A DNA stretch of 64,000 bases from Chlorops oryzae (lineage: Eukaryota > Arthropoda > Insecta > Diptera > Chloropidae), in NCBI GenBank assembly GCA_020466095.1, contig CM035808.1:37446502-37510501 (forward strand). Reading direction: 5' to 3'. The translations under genes and the position numbers were made by a program. The notes under the pieces were generated by a model. It was not told the DNA's origin. It did not search any database and was given only the letters and a program-made list of their open reading frames with translations. Below, in pieces: positions 1-10,981 of this stretch; within the stretch, counting starts at the first letter, position 1; each line of letters starts with the position of its first letter.

Positions 1-759
1 CGTTAAGACATTTCGATAATGAAACAAATTTTCGTTGGCAAAGGAGGCAGGGGGAAGAGAGAAAAACGCTCCCATATCACGTCCCCAGCCCACAAATACG
101 ATTTCTTATCGATAGAAGTGTTTTCGAGGTGCTTATGAAATAAATACGAGTAAAATGTAATATTTGTTAAAAGAACTCAAAAATACTTGTTTCAATTACT
201 TCCAATTTTCGAGAGCACACTGTAAATTGATTTGTTTAAACTTTAATTATTTGCGATTCTCACACTCTTCGATTGCAAGCATATGTTTCATACCCAAGCT
301 TAGCTTCTTTCACCCCCCGAACACACCGAAATTGTAAGGCATACATTTCAAGATTTTATATTTCGAAAACTCTCAAACATCGCATTGAAAAAAAAAAAAA
401 AATGAAAAAACTCGTCAACCCTCGTTCTAAGATTAACTTCTTCTGATAAAAGCAAGCAGTTCCAAATTATTAATTTATCTCGTGGAAAGTGCATGAATTT
501 ATTTTTGCCATAAGAAAAAATCACGTATTTGTCTCCTACTCATTTCTACTTACGGATTCTATTTTATTTAATTATTTTTTTTTTTTTATTTAATTATTTT
601 ATTACATCATTTTAATTGTTTACATACGCATCGAAATGTTGTTTTAAGTAAAACAAATTTAGCCAAACATTGCTATTTAAGCCGTGAATTCTGCTCGAGC
701 GTGTTTCATTCTGAGAGTGCGGTTAACGGCGGACGTGCGGCTGAAACGTTGAAGCGAAA
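1..759. other. AT-rich upstream region, no gene seen
   Basis: Sequence upstream of the TIL gene. It holds A and T homopolymer runs (for example around 390 and 580) but no open frame, TIR pair or repeat that I can recognise. The last ~60 bases (about 690-750) are less AT-rich and probably contain the proximal promoter of the gene at 814. Confidence 0.5.
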
Positions 760-767
760 TATAAAAA
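760..767 (+). promoter_or_regulatory. TATA-box candidate of the TIL gene
   Basis: TATAAAAA lies 54 bp before the ATG at 814. A start site about 30 bp downstream would leave a 5' UTR of roughly 25 nt. Inference from spacing only; no clear initiator was identified. Confidence 0.45.
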
Positions 768-813
768 CATAAAATAACAATAAAAAATAAAAAAGTCCCC
801 CGCTAGCGTAATA

Positions 814-1179
814 ATGGGTAAATCACAAAATCGTTGTTTATTGTTTTTGCTGTTCGTCGGCGTCTGCTTTGGGATATTTGGTCTAATACCGTGCGCTGAA
901 GCAGGAAAGCCTTATACCAGTGAGTTTATTGAAAAACCGAAATCAATTAACACGAGCTCTAATTGATTGTGTCTATTTTTTGTTTCAGTGCCGCGAGATT
1001 GTCCAGTGAATGAATATTACACTGATTGTGGGGGTCCTTGTCAAACGGAATGCCGTACTTTGGGCCAACGTTGTACGATAGTTAACATTCGTTGTCCTGA
1101 TGGATGCTATTGCAAGGAAGGCTATGCTCGTGATGCTTCTCGCAAATGTATTCCTATTGCACAATGTCCAAAGTATTAA
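814..1179 (+). CDS. Secreted TIL-domain (trypsin-inhibitor-like) small cysteine-rich protein, two exons
   Basis: Join 814..919 and 989..1179, 98 codons plus stop. Exon 1 encodes a basic N-terminus followed by a hydrophobic signal peptide ending near AEA (residues ~28-30). The intron is 69 bp, with GTGAGT at 920 and TTTCAG ending at 988, and the codon split across it (A+TG) keeps the frame. Exon 2 has exactly ten cysteines in the order of a TIL domain (residues ~40-95), starting at the RDC motif and ending AQCPKY; a CxC pair (YC after DGC) is present. TIL proteins are small secreted inhibitors of serine proteases; the reactive site is expected between cysteines 5 and 6 (loop TIVNIR), so an R or I at P1 is possible. 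The ATG at 814 is chosen because it gives the signal peptide; the open frame of exon 2 alone starts inside the intron. AATAAA signals follow at 1181 and 1201. The inhibitory target is unknown; a defence or reproductive-tract role would be a guess. Confidence 0.85.
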
Positions 1180-1180
1180 T

Positions 1181-1206
1181 AATAAATTTTATTGATTTTG
1201 AATAAA
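1181..1206 (+). terminator. Polyadenylation signals of the TIL gene
   Basis: AATAAA occurs at 1181-1186, two bases after the stop codon, and again at 1201-1206. Either could direct cleavage; the second leaves a more usual 3' UTR length. Confidence 0.6.
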
Positions 1207-2277
1207 TGATTTGTAATTGTTTTGAGAATGGATCAGAGCCATCGATATTTATATACAAATAAACGTGCCTAAAACCGTACTAGTGAAAAACACTAATGGG
1301 TCACGCACATAAATGCGTTTCCTCTGGCCTTTGACGTGTCCAAATCTTACCGGTTATATAATGCCAGTTCGCTCCATCGAATTCGGCTAGCCGGCGGTCG
1401 GTGAACATCGGGTTGGCTTAAGAGTATTCCGTAAACGACACTTTCATCAACTTAGAATATATATAGGAAATTGGTTTTTTATTTTCCTTGTTTGACTATC
1501 CTAAAACCAGACAAAATTACGATGATCGACCCAAAAAAACTGACCTACGGTCAGCCGTTTTGCGGACTAGTCCCTCTCCAATGTCAGGCCCATGTTAAAA
1601 AATGTCAGTTGAATACATCAGAAGTGGAATTATGAGGGGACTAGTACTGGTAACATGAAGGACTGACCGAACTTCGGTCACCGAAGGCTACACTTGGGTC
1701 AGTCCATATTACTGCAGAGTAGTAATCAATTTGGGTGAAATTCTATGAAGAAGACAAAGGTTCTTTTAGGCTAAAAAAAATCAGCACATCTCACATTTTT
1801 TGAGGTTTTTGAAGAGAACGCAACGGTTTTTGTATTGAGCGTCACACAACACTAGAAGAACTAATTCGTTTCGTTAATAAAAATAAAGTCATAACTTGTC
1901 TCAAGGCTTAATTTTTTTTCAAAGACAATCAGTAACTCTAAAATTCGAGCTGGAAAAATTTGTTATTTTTTGCCAATAAAACAGTATAGTATATGTTGCT
2001 TGTAAGTAGTGAGCTTTAAAAACTGAAAAGAAAAAAAATATTATTTAACCGTAATTTTTGGAAAAACCTGATTGATAACGTTCAAGACATTTTGTGACGC
2101 TCCAGATATTTTGCGCTCAACCAAAAAAATTAAAGCCAATCTGAAAGTTAAACAAAAACAAGTTTATTCTTTTACAAAAAAAGCAAATAAACAAATGAAA
2201 GTACACAGTTCTAGAAGTAGGCACACTCTGAAAACACAATACCAAACACATATAAACAGTTTACTATATATTTTTTA
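1207..2277. other. Intergenic, no gene seen; weak TATA and weak inverted repeat
   Basis: No convincing coding frame. TATATAA at 1355-1361 is followed by a GC-richer stretch (about 1380-1420) that could be a start-site region, but nothing downstream supports a gene. Between about 1527 and 1705 there is an imperfect inverted repeat (GACCCAA / TTGGGTC, ACTAGTCCC / GGGACTAGT) that may be an old MITE. The rest is AT-rich. Confidence 0.4.
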
Positions 2278-2883
2278 ACCGGAGGCATAAGTATTATGCA
2301 GTTAAAATTCTAAATTTAATTTAAATATCGCGAAACACTCCGATTTTTGGGATTTTTTTGGGAGACCCCAGTACTGGAGGTACTTTTAATAACATACCGA
2401 TCAAAATTTGTTTTTGAGAGTGCAAGTTCGATTTCAATTACGGGTTTAGGAGACAAAATTTTAGAAAACACCCTTCTGTCACTCCCACTTTTCCAATTTT
2501 TAGGAATTTCATTAATTACCTTAAATTTTGCCCACATATCAAATTTTATCAAAATATGTATTTCGGAAAATGCCAGGCTTAAAGCAGGTTTTGTGATTTT
2601 TATAACATAGCCTCGTACTGGAGGTACCCTTAAAAATGTGCCGGTTAGGTCCATTCTCCAATTTGTTTTTACTCATGTCCCCGTTAACCTTCGTACCGAA
2701 TTTCATCGGAATAACTCAACTCCTTCGATAAGAAAACTGTATACGGACAGACAGACAGACAGGCGGGCATGGCTAAATCGAATTTCCTGGTGTCGCTGAT
2801 CAATTATATATATATATATATATTTTTTTTGGTCTATCTCAACTGGTTCTGGGTGTTACACACAACCACACAAATGCAATATA

Positions 2884-3525
2884 CAGTAGGCTTCAAAAGT
2901 GATTCCATGTTGATATCCTCTATTGTTTTCTCCCTATATCACAGGTATTTATTAAGTAATCCAATTGAAATTATTAGTATATCACGAGTAAAAATATTTG
3001 TATTTATTTTGCACGCCCAAACCGGGCCCAAATCTAAAAAAACGCGCCCAAATCGAGCCCAAACCGGGCCCAAATCTAAAAAAAAACGCACCCAAATTGG
3101 GCCCAAATAATGAACAGTCTCGCGCCGAAATCGAGCCCAAACCGGGCATGGGTAGTGAACAAACGCGCCGAAAATCGAGCCCAATGCACGCCCAAATCAA
3201 GCGCAAATCTTACAAAAACGTCCCCAAATCAGGCCCAAATATAGCCAAAATGGTATAAAATATCACAAACCGTTAAGTGATCCCTATACAACCATTAACT
3301 TATCGAAAATATATGAAATCTATGTTTTGGAGTCCTTGACCATAATCCCAAATTCCAATCTCTTTTTACAACCTTCACACTGTTTTCGTCCCACTATTTA
3401 TATTCCCAAATAATTGAAGAACATGTAAGTACTAATAATTTCACTTAGATATCTTAATAAATATCTGAGATATAGGGAGAAAGCAATAGAGGATATTAAC
3501 ATGGAATCACTTTTGATGCCTACTG
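2884..3525. mobile_element. Tc1/mariner-type MITE nested in copy A
   Basis: Begins CAGTAGGCTTCAAAAGTGAT and ends with the inverse (…GATGCCTACTG), flanked by TA on both sides (2882-2883, 3526-3527). The TIRs extend ~75 bp and include CAATAGAGGATAT in inverted form. Removing it restores the 3' end of copy A, which proves the insertion. No transposase is encoded. The interior contains the minisatellite at 3018-3245. Confidence 0.8.
3018..3245 (+). repeat. Degenerate ~42-bp minisatellite inside the MITE
   Basis: Five to six units of about 42-44 bp built on AAACCGGGCCCAAATCT and GCGCCCAAATCGAGCCC. Units decay toward the right end. Much more GC-rich than the surrounding MITE. It gives artificial proline/glycine-type open frames on both strands that should not be called genes. 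Confidence 0.8.
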
Positions 3526-3556
3526 TACCTCAACACAGATTGCGTCGGGTATAAGA

Positions 3557-4590
3557 ACGTATTGTAAGTTTCACGGGCGTCTTAAAATTATTTTACCGGT
3601 ATCTTTCAAAAGCCAAACCAACCACTTTGCCAATTTCAAGCACTTTTCTGCAAAAAATTTAAGTGAGCCTATACATCCTAAAAGTCTCGTTCAGGACATG
3701 ATATCCTTTTTAGTTATTTTCTTAAAATGTTTCTCTTTCAAATGTAATTTCACTAAAGAAAAATTGATCAAAACTTCTGAAACAATGATTGTAAACTGCA
3801 TTTTGTTTTATTAACATTTTTGTTTTTGAAAAACATTGCATGACGGTCAAGACTTTGTGCGGGGACAAATTGTTTATAGAAAACCACAACCGCACTATCA
3901 ATGTATTGAGAACAAAACAAGAATTAAGCATAAGAAATAAAGGCAATAATTCAAAACCAATTACTAAATTTTTAAGTTTTGCAATATTTTACACTTTTTT
4001 CCGCATATTTTTGATCAAATATCGTAACGAGGGACACAAGTTTTTGTATGGAGCAGGTACGAGATGCTTATAAAAAAGTGTTCTCGTATTTGTTGTGAAA
4101 CGATTTAAGATTTTTGAGAATTGGTTTTTGTTGCATTTTCCTTACTTATCACTCTCCCATATTTGGTTTTTTTTTTTTTTTTGTTTTGTTTTGTTTTCAC
4201 CTTTAAACAGGTTTTAAAAAGCAGGACACAAAAAAAGCGTTTTGTTTGAAATTGACCCTAATACAATTTTAAAGTGATATTGAAATTTAAATTTTTTCAG
4301 TATACTTTTAGGCCCTTCTGCATATTAATATCCGTAGTTGTGTTACGAATAGTCATCCTAAAAGTACTTCTCCACCGATGGACTTAGTTTGTATGAAATT
4401 ATGGCAAAATGTCATAAATTTTCAGCCCAAAAGTAGGCACAGTTATACGCATCACGAAAGATATTTTCTGACTTTAAAAAACTTGTTCTATTTATCTTTC
4501 ACAAGGTGTCCCTTCATGCAATTTAAATATTTATAAAAAAAAAAACAAACAAAACATTAAAGCAAAAACTTGTTAGGGATTACCAAAGTA
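3557..4590. other. Intergenic, no gene seen
   Basis: No coding frame or TIR pair found. A copy of the dispersed motif (TATACTTTTAGG) is at about 4299-4313. Around 4168-4195 there is a T-rich tract with GTTTT repeats. Confidence 0.4.
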
Positions 4591-6060
4591 TACAGGGCGT
4601 CCCGTATAGAGGTGCTTTTTTTTATATGGATGGTAGGGGAGGCGAATATGAATAAAAAATGTGATGAAATTCTGAATAGAGCAATCTGTAGCTTACAATG
4701 GCCGGCCAGAAGTTTCTGTATAAATAAGACAAATCTTGTTTTAAGATTATTGCGAAATTTAACTGGAAAAATGGGTTTTGCTTTTGCTGATTGTAATTAA
4801 ATTGAATAAAAAAAAAATTTTAAATTAGTTTTTAAATCCTAGGTTTTTGATGGTTAAGCCGCAAATAAGGTATAGCATATGGATGTACTACGGTTTTAAA
4901 GGAAATCGCCTGCAGATTCGTAAAAAAATTTGAAAAGCATGTGCTAATAGGACCTTTTTTATACCAAAATGACTTCCAAAGTTTTGACTTTGACAAATTC
5001 TTTCCCGCAATAGCTCAAATTTTTACCAACAATTTAATTTTGCCTCAAAGCCCATACAATTGGCTCTCAAACCTCATTAGAGTTTTTGTTTGTCTACGAC
5101 AAACTATTATCGTGGGAGAATCTTTTTCTCGACTTCCTGCACACAAATTTTATCGTCCTTTAATTCCTCAGGAGTGCATTTGCAACCGCCACCTCCCATA
5201 CGATTTTCTGTTCATCATGGCCTCCCCTACCATCCCTATAAAAAAAAAAACACTTCCGCACGGGACATCGTGAATAGGGATTCCAATCCCGGGATCCCGG
5301 GATCCCGGACGTTTTCTAGTCCCGAAAATCCCGGGATTAGTCTTCGTTAGTCCCGGGGCATTTTTGCAATTATTTTTAACTGTCGAGGTAGAAATATCGA
5401 AATATAATCAGATGAAAATGCTTTAAGATATAACGTTGCAAGTGGGTGTAATACGTTAGTGGACATAAAAATCTATACGATGGTTATTTTTGTACGTTTA
5501 GTACATTAAATGCGATAACTACATGTTTTACGTAGCTGCAGTGTTGTTAAATGTAGGAACAATTCCCTCACGACTTTGACAGCTGGGTTTGGTGGTAAAC
5601 GAAAAACCTGATTAGAAAATAATTTGATTTGTGAGAGAAAATCGATTTTTGTATTTTAAACCATTAAAATACGCAGTCGCCAGACTATTGTAATTCAGCT
5701 ATGATAATGCAAATATAAGTAAATAAAATCGTAAGGATTTTTGTAGGGAAAAATTTGTGTAAGCAAAGGAAAAAGTAGTGATTTTTTGGGGCTGTGTAGG
5801 GAATATCAGAAAAAGAATTTAACATCACTGATTCAGCTGTTATGCTTCAAATAACTGGAATGTTATTAAGTTTTTGTTTTTTTTTATTATTGTTAATGTG
5901 AAACATAGCTCAAATAAAAAAAATTTAAAAATTTATTCGTTTTAAGCATTCTTCCTAATCCCGGGACCGATCCCGGGATCCCGGGATTGAAATTTTGGAA
6001 TCCCGAAATCCCGGGATTGGCATTTTGGCCATTTTTTGGAATCCCTAATCGTGAATGACT
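4591..6060. mobile_element. TIR element (MITE), superfamily not assigned, carrying a nested hAT MITE
   Basis: Inverted ends of ~50 bp: left 4597-4650 (GTCCCGTATAGAGGTG, then a T run and GGATGGTAGGGGAGGC) and right 5212-5266 (GCCTCCCCTACCATCC, an A run, then CACTTCCGCACGGGAC). The outer right border lies just beyond the nested element at 5275-6047 and is not certain. No target duplication could be fixed. The interior (4650-5210) has no recognisable coding sequence. Confidence 0.55.
5275..6047. mobile_element. hAT-type MITE with CCCGGGAT-rich ends
   Basis: TIRs start TAGGGATTCCAATCCCGGGA and end with …GGAATCCCTA. A perfect 8-bp target duplication ATCGTGAA flanks it (5267-5274 and 6048-6055), as expected for hAT. 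Both ends carry several CCCGGGAT palindromic units (5286-5335; 5960-6018). Non-coding, 773 bp. Confidence 0.85.
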
Positions 6061-6346
6061 GCATTTATAATCCTGCGGGCCCTGGCGAAAAGTGGAGTTA
6101 TGCTTAGAAGGTGAGTGGTTTCAGAAAATTTCTTATGGTTGTCAAAAAGGACAACATATAATATTTTGATTTCCGAATTCCTTACTCCGTTATTGTCTTG
6201 AGCAGGGGTGTTGCGAATATTCGCAATCCGCATCCGATAGTGCAGAACTTCCGCAAGAATTTCAACATCTGCATCCACATTCATCGATGCGGATGTTCAT
6301 GCGGATGCAGGTGTGCCAGAGCTCTTATAAAAACAGCTGATTGTAA

Positions 6347-7451
6347 AGGCGCATTTACACATTTGACAATTTTGTCAAAATCTCTCTTAAAAAAATCGTC
6401 AAAAAGTGTAAACGTCAAAATTTTTTACATCAAACTCGCTTCTTGATTTTGAAGTGAATTATCTTCAAAAAATTTGTTGAAATAGTGTCAATAGTGTAAA
6501 CACAAAAAGTTTTCAAAAAGAGGAAATTGACAGTCCTTCAAAAAAGAATCGACATGCTCATTTTATTTTGATAAATTATCAAAATTTCAAGAAAATTAAA
6601 TACAGTCAGAAATATAAAAATACTTAGTTAAAATTTGACCATGACCACCATCCGCGAAATTCGCAAAAATGTTATTTTCACTATTTTGAATTGAGTATAT
6701 CGCAGCTAGACCTAATGCCCTCTTACGGTAAAATTTTGACCATTACCATCATTCGCGAAATTTGCAAAAATTTGATTTTCACTATTTTGAATTGCGTATT
6801 TCGCAGCTAGATATAATGTCCTCTAACGGTTAAACTTTGACCATGACCACCATCCGCGAAAATTTTGTGCTTAATATTAATTTCGAGTTTGAGAAGCTAA
6901 ATCGAAGTACAGATAAGGTACCCATAAATAGATATCAAAGCTAGAGCAACGAAAACGGCAGGAATTTTCGTTAGGGTAATGTTTTAATATATTTTAAGCT
7001 GAGGAAAAGGTATGTGTGCAATCGGGTAAGTCGATGTAAACTTCCTTATATTATTAATCAAAATGGCCTCACAGGCTGCGGAGGGCCCTATCACGATCCT
7101 TAGATATCCAAAAATCCTTTGTTAATATTTTGGATCTTTCTTGATTCTTCGTCTATTATGCTATTATATCCCTTCTTTTTCCCCCAAATTTGGAGTTGAC
7201 TCTTCAAAAGCCACTTTGAAAGACTTTTTGATTTCAAAATAATTCATAAAATTTTGACCGAACGTATAAACACTATTTTGAAGGTTGGCATCAAAAACTC
7301 TCTATTCAGCTCTCAGATATTTTGACATTGCTTTATTTTTTTTGAGAGAGTATTTTGACGTCAAATTTATGTAGTGTGTAAACGATGAATCAAAATAATT
7401 TTTCAAATTTTGACGTCAATTTTTTTTTATGTCAAATGTGTAAATGCCCCA
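6347..7451. mobile_element. Nested TIR element, possibly PIF/Harbinger-like
   Basis: Ends GGCGCATTTACACATTTGAC and, inverted, GTCAAATGTGTAAATGCCCC. TAA stands on both sides (6344-6346, 7452-7454), which would fit the 3-bp duplication of PIF/Harbinger, but with an A at both ends the exact border is uncertain. Sub-terminal TTGACGTCAAAATTTT motifs are repeated on both arms. It carries the helentron fragment at 6627-7045. Confidence 0.6.
6627..7045 (+). mobile_element. Helentron (DINE-1-like) 3' fragment
   Basis: About 2.3 monomers of the central tandem repeat (TTTTGAATTGAGTAT, CGCAGCTAGA, ACCACCATCCGCGAAA), then the unique 3' region ending GAGGAAAAGGTATGTGTGCA and a decayed terminal hairpin. 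It matches the 3' part of the complete copy at 23471-25412. The 5' half is missing. Confidence 0.75.
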
Positions 7452-7736
7452 TAAGAGAAAGAGACAAAATGTGTCATAGTCCGTTATGGTTTCATATCAA
7501 TTATGTGTTGCCCTGTACACCGTCATTTATGTCTGCTGTCCTTGTAAATAAAAAATAACTTTAGGAGTTTACTGTTTTTCCCTTATAGCAAAACGTAGAC
7601 CCGATACAGTTATATGAAACTAAAAATTGGATTCAGTGACCCCGAAAACATATAGTAAGCACAGTGAGACTTGGGTCTGACATATTTTTTGGGGCTGTTT
7701 AATTATCTTCTCATATGTATTAGTGCAACGGATAGT

Positions 7737-8144
7737 GTATTCGGCCGGATTCCGGATATCCGGTTGATTGCTGAGCCGGATAGCCGGATGTTAGGCTGCC
7801 GGTTAGTTAATATTTTTGGATAAATATTTTTCGTTTTTAAAGTCATATTGAACGGCGTAGCAATGATCCTGAGTGTTGCCGTTTGGTAGAAAAAATTCTG
7901 AACGTTTGTTTTTTTGACACAGCACACTTTTTAGTAATGCTTGTTTCGAGTGGTTGGACCAAACTGAAATGAAAAATCTCTGAAAGTGGAAATTTTCGGT
8001 GAAAATGTTAGCGGAACTGCATCGAGTTTCCTCCAATCGCTCCAATTTCTAATCTGCATCCTAGTAAAAATACAATTTAAGGATACTTAATTTAAGGCCG
8101 GATTGGCCGGATACCGGATACCATCTATATCCGGCGCCGAATAC
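7737..8144. mobile_element. Probable small TIR element with CCGGAT repeats
   Basis: Left end GTATTCGGCCGGATTCCGGA and right end …CCGGCGCCGAATAC are inverted, and CCGGATA units recur near both ends (7741-7805; 8098-8136). No clear target duplication. It lies within the hAT element 6203-8491. Confidence 0.45.
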
Positions 8145-8702
8145 CCAACATTAAACATTTGCTATATTAGTGGGATTCAAGCAGGTGTGCAATTTGTTTG
8201 TATGGAAAAAAAATTCCGTGGCTGGGAAAATATTGCACATCGATTTTGATGGGCAAAATTTGCGCCATGTTATCGCACAAGTTTTGCACTCGTTCTTCGC
8301 AGGGTCGTTTATACAAAAGGGCAAAATTTGCTGGTGCAAAATTTGCACACTTCAATTTCCACAGCTGCTTGAATACCACTATTCTATTTTTACTAGGATG
8401 CAGATTAGAAATCCGCGGATGTAAGTTTTAAAATCCGCTTTCGCATTTGTATTCGCGGATGTGAAGAAAAACCACATCCGTGTCACCCCTGGTCTTGAGC
8501 ACTTCTGATGATATGAAAGCATCAAGGAAACGAGCTAATGTGGAAATTACTTATCATCCACGTTAAAAGTGCTCCGCCGAGCGCAACATTCTCAAAGGCA
8601 CATTTTACATACTTACAGAATTGCCGCCAATTGTAAGAGGTCCTTTGGTTTTTCCAAAGATGATTGTTATTGGTCGTTGAAAATATTGTTGAGATTTCTT
8701 AA

Positions 8703-8837
8703 CCCTTTACAGCTTAAGGGACCCAAAATCGCAGGGCCTCATAAAAATTTGACGATTTATAGCAATGTTGTAACTTGTAAATGTTATAAGGCATTAAAAT
8801 TATTTGGGCTCAAAGTTGTCCCTTAAGCGTTAAGGGG
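8703..8837. mobile_element. Short piggyBac-type MITE (TTAA)
   Basis: TTAA at 8699-8702 and 8838-8841. TIRs CCCTTTACAGCTTAAGGGAC and, inverted, CCCCTTAACGCTTAAGGGAC. 135 bp, non-coding. CCC-initial ends beside TTAA fit piggyBac-derived MITEs. Confidence 0.7.
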
Positions 8838-8841
8838 TTAA

Positions 8842-10194
8842 GGTATTTTTTGTTTGTTTCAAGAACTTTATGAAAAATCTCTCTTGGCATCGTAATTGTA
8901 TAATATTCATAAAATCCAATTTGTGAACACTAAACACTTCAAAATGTAATTTTCTACTGCACGAGTTTCTATCGTTTCTCCTGGCCGTGCCTGCTGCTTC
9001 CGAGATATCTTCCTGTTCATGCATATATTCCCTATAATCCGGGATTTTTCCTTCTTGTTTCTCATTTTGTTTTTTTTTTGTTTTTGGTTTTTTGTTTGCC
9101 AAGTACTTCTGGTAATTGCTGTAGTTTTAACGATATTTCAAAATCCAATTTCGAAGCACTTTTGGCTGCATCAATATTTTGCCGAGGCCAATGCATCTGC
9201 AGGCATGAGTCCTTAGGGTGCAGCCAACATACAATGGCGGCAGTAGTAATGGGAAAGGCAGCGGCAGCTAAGTGAGTACTTAAAAGAAAAAGTTTATTAA
9301 GCATATTGCCGGCATGTATGCGATCCATAATCCAGGAAGTAGAAAGTGGAGATACGTATCGTGAGTTGTGGAGCCGAGCAAGGGCAAGGCAAGGCAACAC
9401 AATTCAAGTCAAAGAATGGAAAGGGGAATGCTTGGGTTGGTTGAATTGGATTGGATTGGGTTGAGTTGGGTTGGGCTAGGCTGAGAATTTCATTGCGATG
9501 CAATTTGGATAAAGTGGCTCGTTGGCAATGCGCCGTGTCATCGGAAACTTTAAGTTAAAACGACGAAGGCAATCAAATTGGGTTAAAGTGGAAAGTTTAA
9601 GATCGCTTAAGTAGCTCTCAATGACATCAGCAGGCGACACGAAGCCAAAAGAGCCTGAAGAGGACCTTAAAGGCAGGGAGGAAGGCGAAAATGGAGTGGG
9701 TAATTGCGTTTGCGACAGCATGCCAAAGCGGTAATTAATTAAAATGCATTGAAAGTCAGCAGCATCCAGCCAAAGCAAACAAACCAAAAGTCAGGACAAC
9801 GTGAAAAGGAAGAGAAATTATTCTGTATAAGAAAACTTAAACGAGAAAAAAAGGAGAGAAAATTCCAATAATTTAACAATTGAAAATTGGATTAGGAGAG
9901 TTTTTTTTTTCGATTATGCTAAAACATTTCGATGAGCTTTTTGTGTTAAGAAAATACAAAATGGCCAAAAAGGCCGCCGATGATTCAAGTCGTGAGGTTG
10001 AGGAAAGCTGCTATTGTCTTCATTTTTTTAACCTTCATTTCCTTTTCATTGTTCTTCGTGTCACTTAATCTCAGAACCTTCCAAACCTTCTAGCAAACAA
10101 TCGGGATTCCAATTGGGCCATTTATGAGCAATAATGCGGACTGTGGGCCTTCATTGTGAGCTAATTTAGGAGTTTAAAATTAATGTGTCTACAT
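8842..10194. other. Intergenic, no gene seen
   Basis: No element ends or supported coding frame. 9427-9482 is a low-complexity TTGGG/TTGGATTGG tract. The open frames here are short and overlap on both strands without codon structure or splice sites that I could connect. Confidence 0.4.
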
Positions 10195-10680
10195 GCGCTG
10201 GATGAAAAATTTAGAGCATATTTAAAGGGGACTTTTTAAAAAGATTTTTCTTCTCATTTTGGGTCAACTTAGTATTGCTAAAATGGCATCAAGGCTCGCT
10301 CGGATGCAGTTAAAGTTCTCGAAGGAGTTTTGTTTTGTTGTTTCTTCATTTCAATCAGAAAAGTTTCATAAAATTCGTACAGGCTTAGGAACTATGGAGC
10401 AGAAAGTGTAAAAATAGTTGAAAATTTTGATAAATTTTTGTGATTTTTCCTATTTGTTCCTAAAAGATGGAGTTTTTTGGGTCAGTATATTACTACAGTT
10501 CTTTTGACCAAGTTGAAGGCTAAAACTTTGTCATAGATAAGATTATGAAATATTAAGCGGTTAGCGAGAAAAATCCATAAGTAAGTGTGCAGCTTAATTT
10601 TCGGCCACACGTCTCGAGATCGATTTAAAACTAACCTGTAACCGGTCTAGCAAAACCAAAAATAGGGATTTGCTACATAT
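10195..10680 (+). repeat. Dispersed repeat block, copy 1
   Basis: Colinear with 12695-13190: both begin GGATGAAAAATT(T/A)AGAGCATA and share CAGTTCTTTTG/CCC, AAGGCTAAAACTTTGT, a GAAATATTAA/AAATATTAA segment and ATCGATTTA near the end. The copies are strongly diverged with indels. Function and origin not recognised; an old tandem or segmental duplication or a decayed transposon. Confidence 0.6.
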
Positions 10681-10978
10681 AGGCTTGTTCAGACGCTACG
10701 TGTCTCAGCTCTCATTCGTGTTTCAGATCGAAACAAGAAGCGAGACAGGTAAAAACTACAAAAGAAGTAAAGAGCAAAAGAAAAATTACTTTACATGCGA
10801 TCTAAATTCATTCATATTTTGACATTTACTCACAATTCTTTTCCACTTTCAAAGTGGGCAAGAAAGACTATTTCAAAACATTTTGAAAAACAAATAAGAA
10901 GAAGAAGAGGAAAACGAAACACGAATGACGAATGACACGACCGAAACGCATGTTTCGGAGCTCCGTCTGAACAAGCCT
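10681..10978. mobile_element. 298-bp TIR MITE, superfamily unassigned
   Basis: TIRs AGGCTTGTTCAGACGCTACG and …CGTCTGAACAAGCCT, with a further inverted ATTCGTGTTTC / GAAACACGAAT. Flanks TAT (10678-10680) and TAT (10979-10981 reads TAT) suggest a 2-3 bp duplication. It is inserted at the end of dispersed repeat copy 1. Non-coding. Confidence 0.7.
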
Positions 10979-10981
10979 TAT

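Larger units (their letters stand above)
2278..3556 (+). mobile_element. mini-me/DINE-1-like non-autonomous element, copy A (5'-truncated, interrupted)
   Basis: Shares a long patchy similarity with the copies at 21240-22042, 51684-52325 and 61320-62201: TACTGGAGGTAC blocks, a GACAGACAGAC run at ~2748, the core ATGGCTAAATCGAATTTCCT, a TA run at ~2807, and the GGTTCTGGGTGTTACACACA block. The 3' end (GCGTCGGGTATAA at ~3540) is separated from the rest by the Tc1/mariner MITE at 2884-3525. GTCY and TA proto-microsatellites around a ~33-bp core are the hallmark of mini-me elements, now grouped with DINE-1 helentrons. Non-coding. Confidence 0.75.
6203..8491. mobile_element. hAT-type element (non-coding), host of a nested stack
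   Basis: TIRs CAGGGGTGTTGCGAAT… and …CACATCCGTGTCACCCCTG, with a perfect 8-bp target duplication GTCTTGAG at 6195-6202 and 8492-8499. Sub-terminal GCGGATGTG/CATCCGC repeats occur at both ends (6228-6310, 8412-8483). The 2.29 kb include at least one complete nested TIR element (6347-7451) and a probable second (7737-8144). A 26-bp perfect inverted repeat (8047-8072 against 8385-8410) suggests a further small hairpin element between them. No transposase was found. Confidence 0.85.

Noticed and set aside
967..1179. Single-exon reading of the TIL gene starting at 967
   Set aside because: The start would lie in the intron; the spliced model from 814 gives a signal peptide and consensus splice sites.
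2939..3258. Proline/glycine-rich frames on both strands around 3 kb
   Set aside because: They follow the 42-bp minisatellite inside a MITE and appear on both strands.
8170..8431. Overlapping frames on both strands near 8.2-8.4 kb
   Set aside because: They lie inside the hAT element 6203-8491 and are mirror frames of a near-palindromic stretch.
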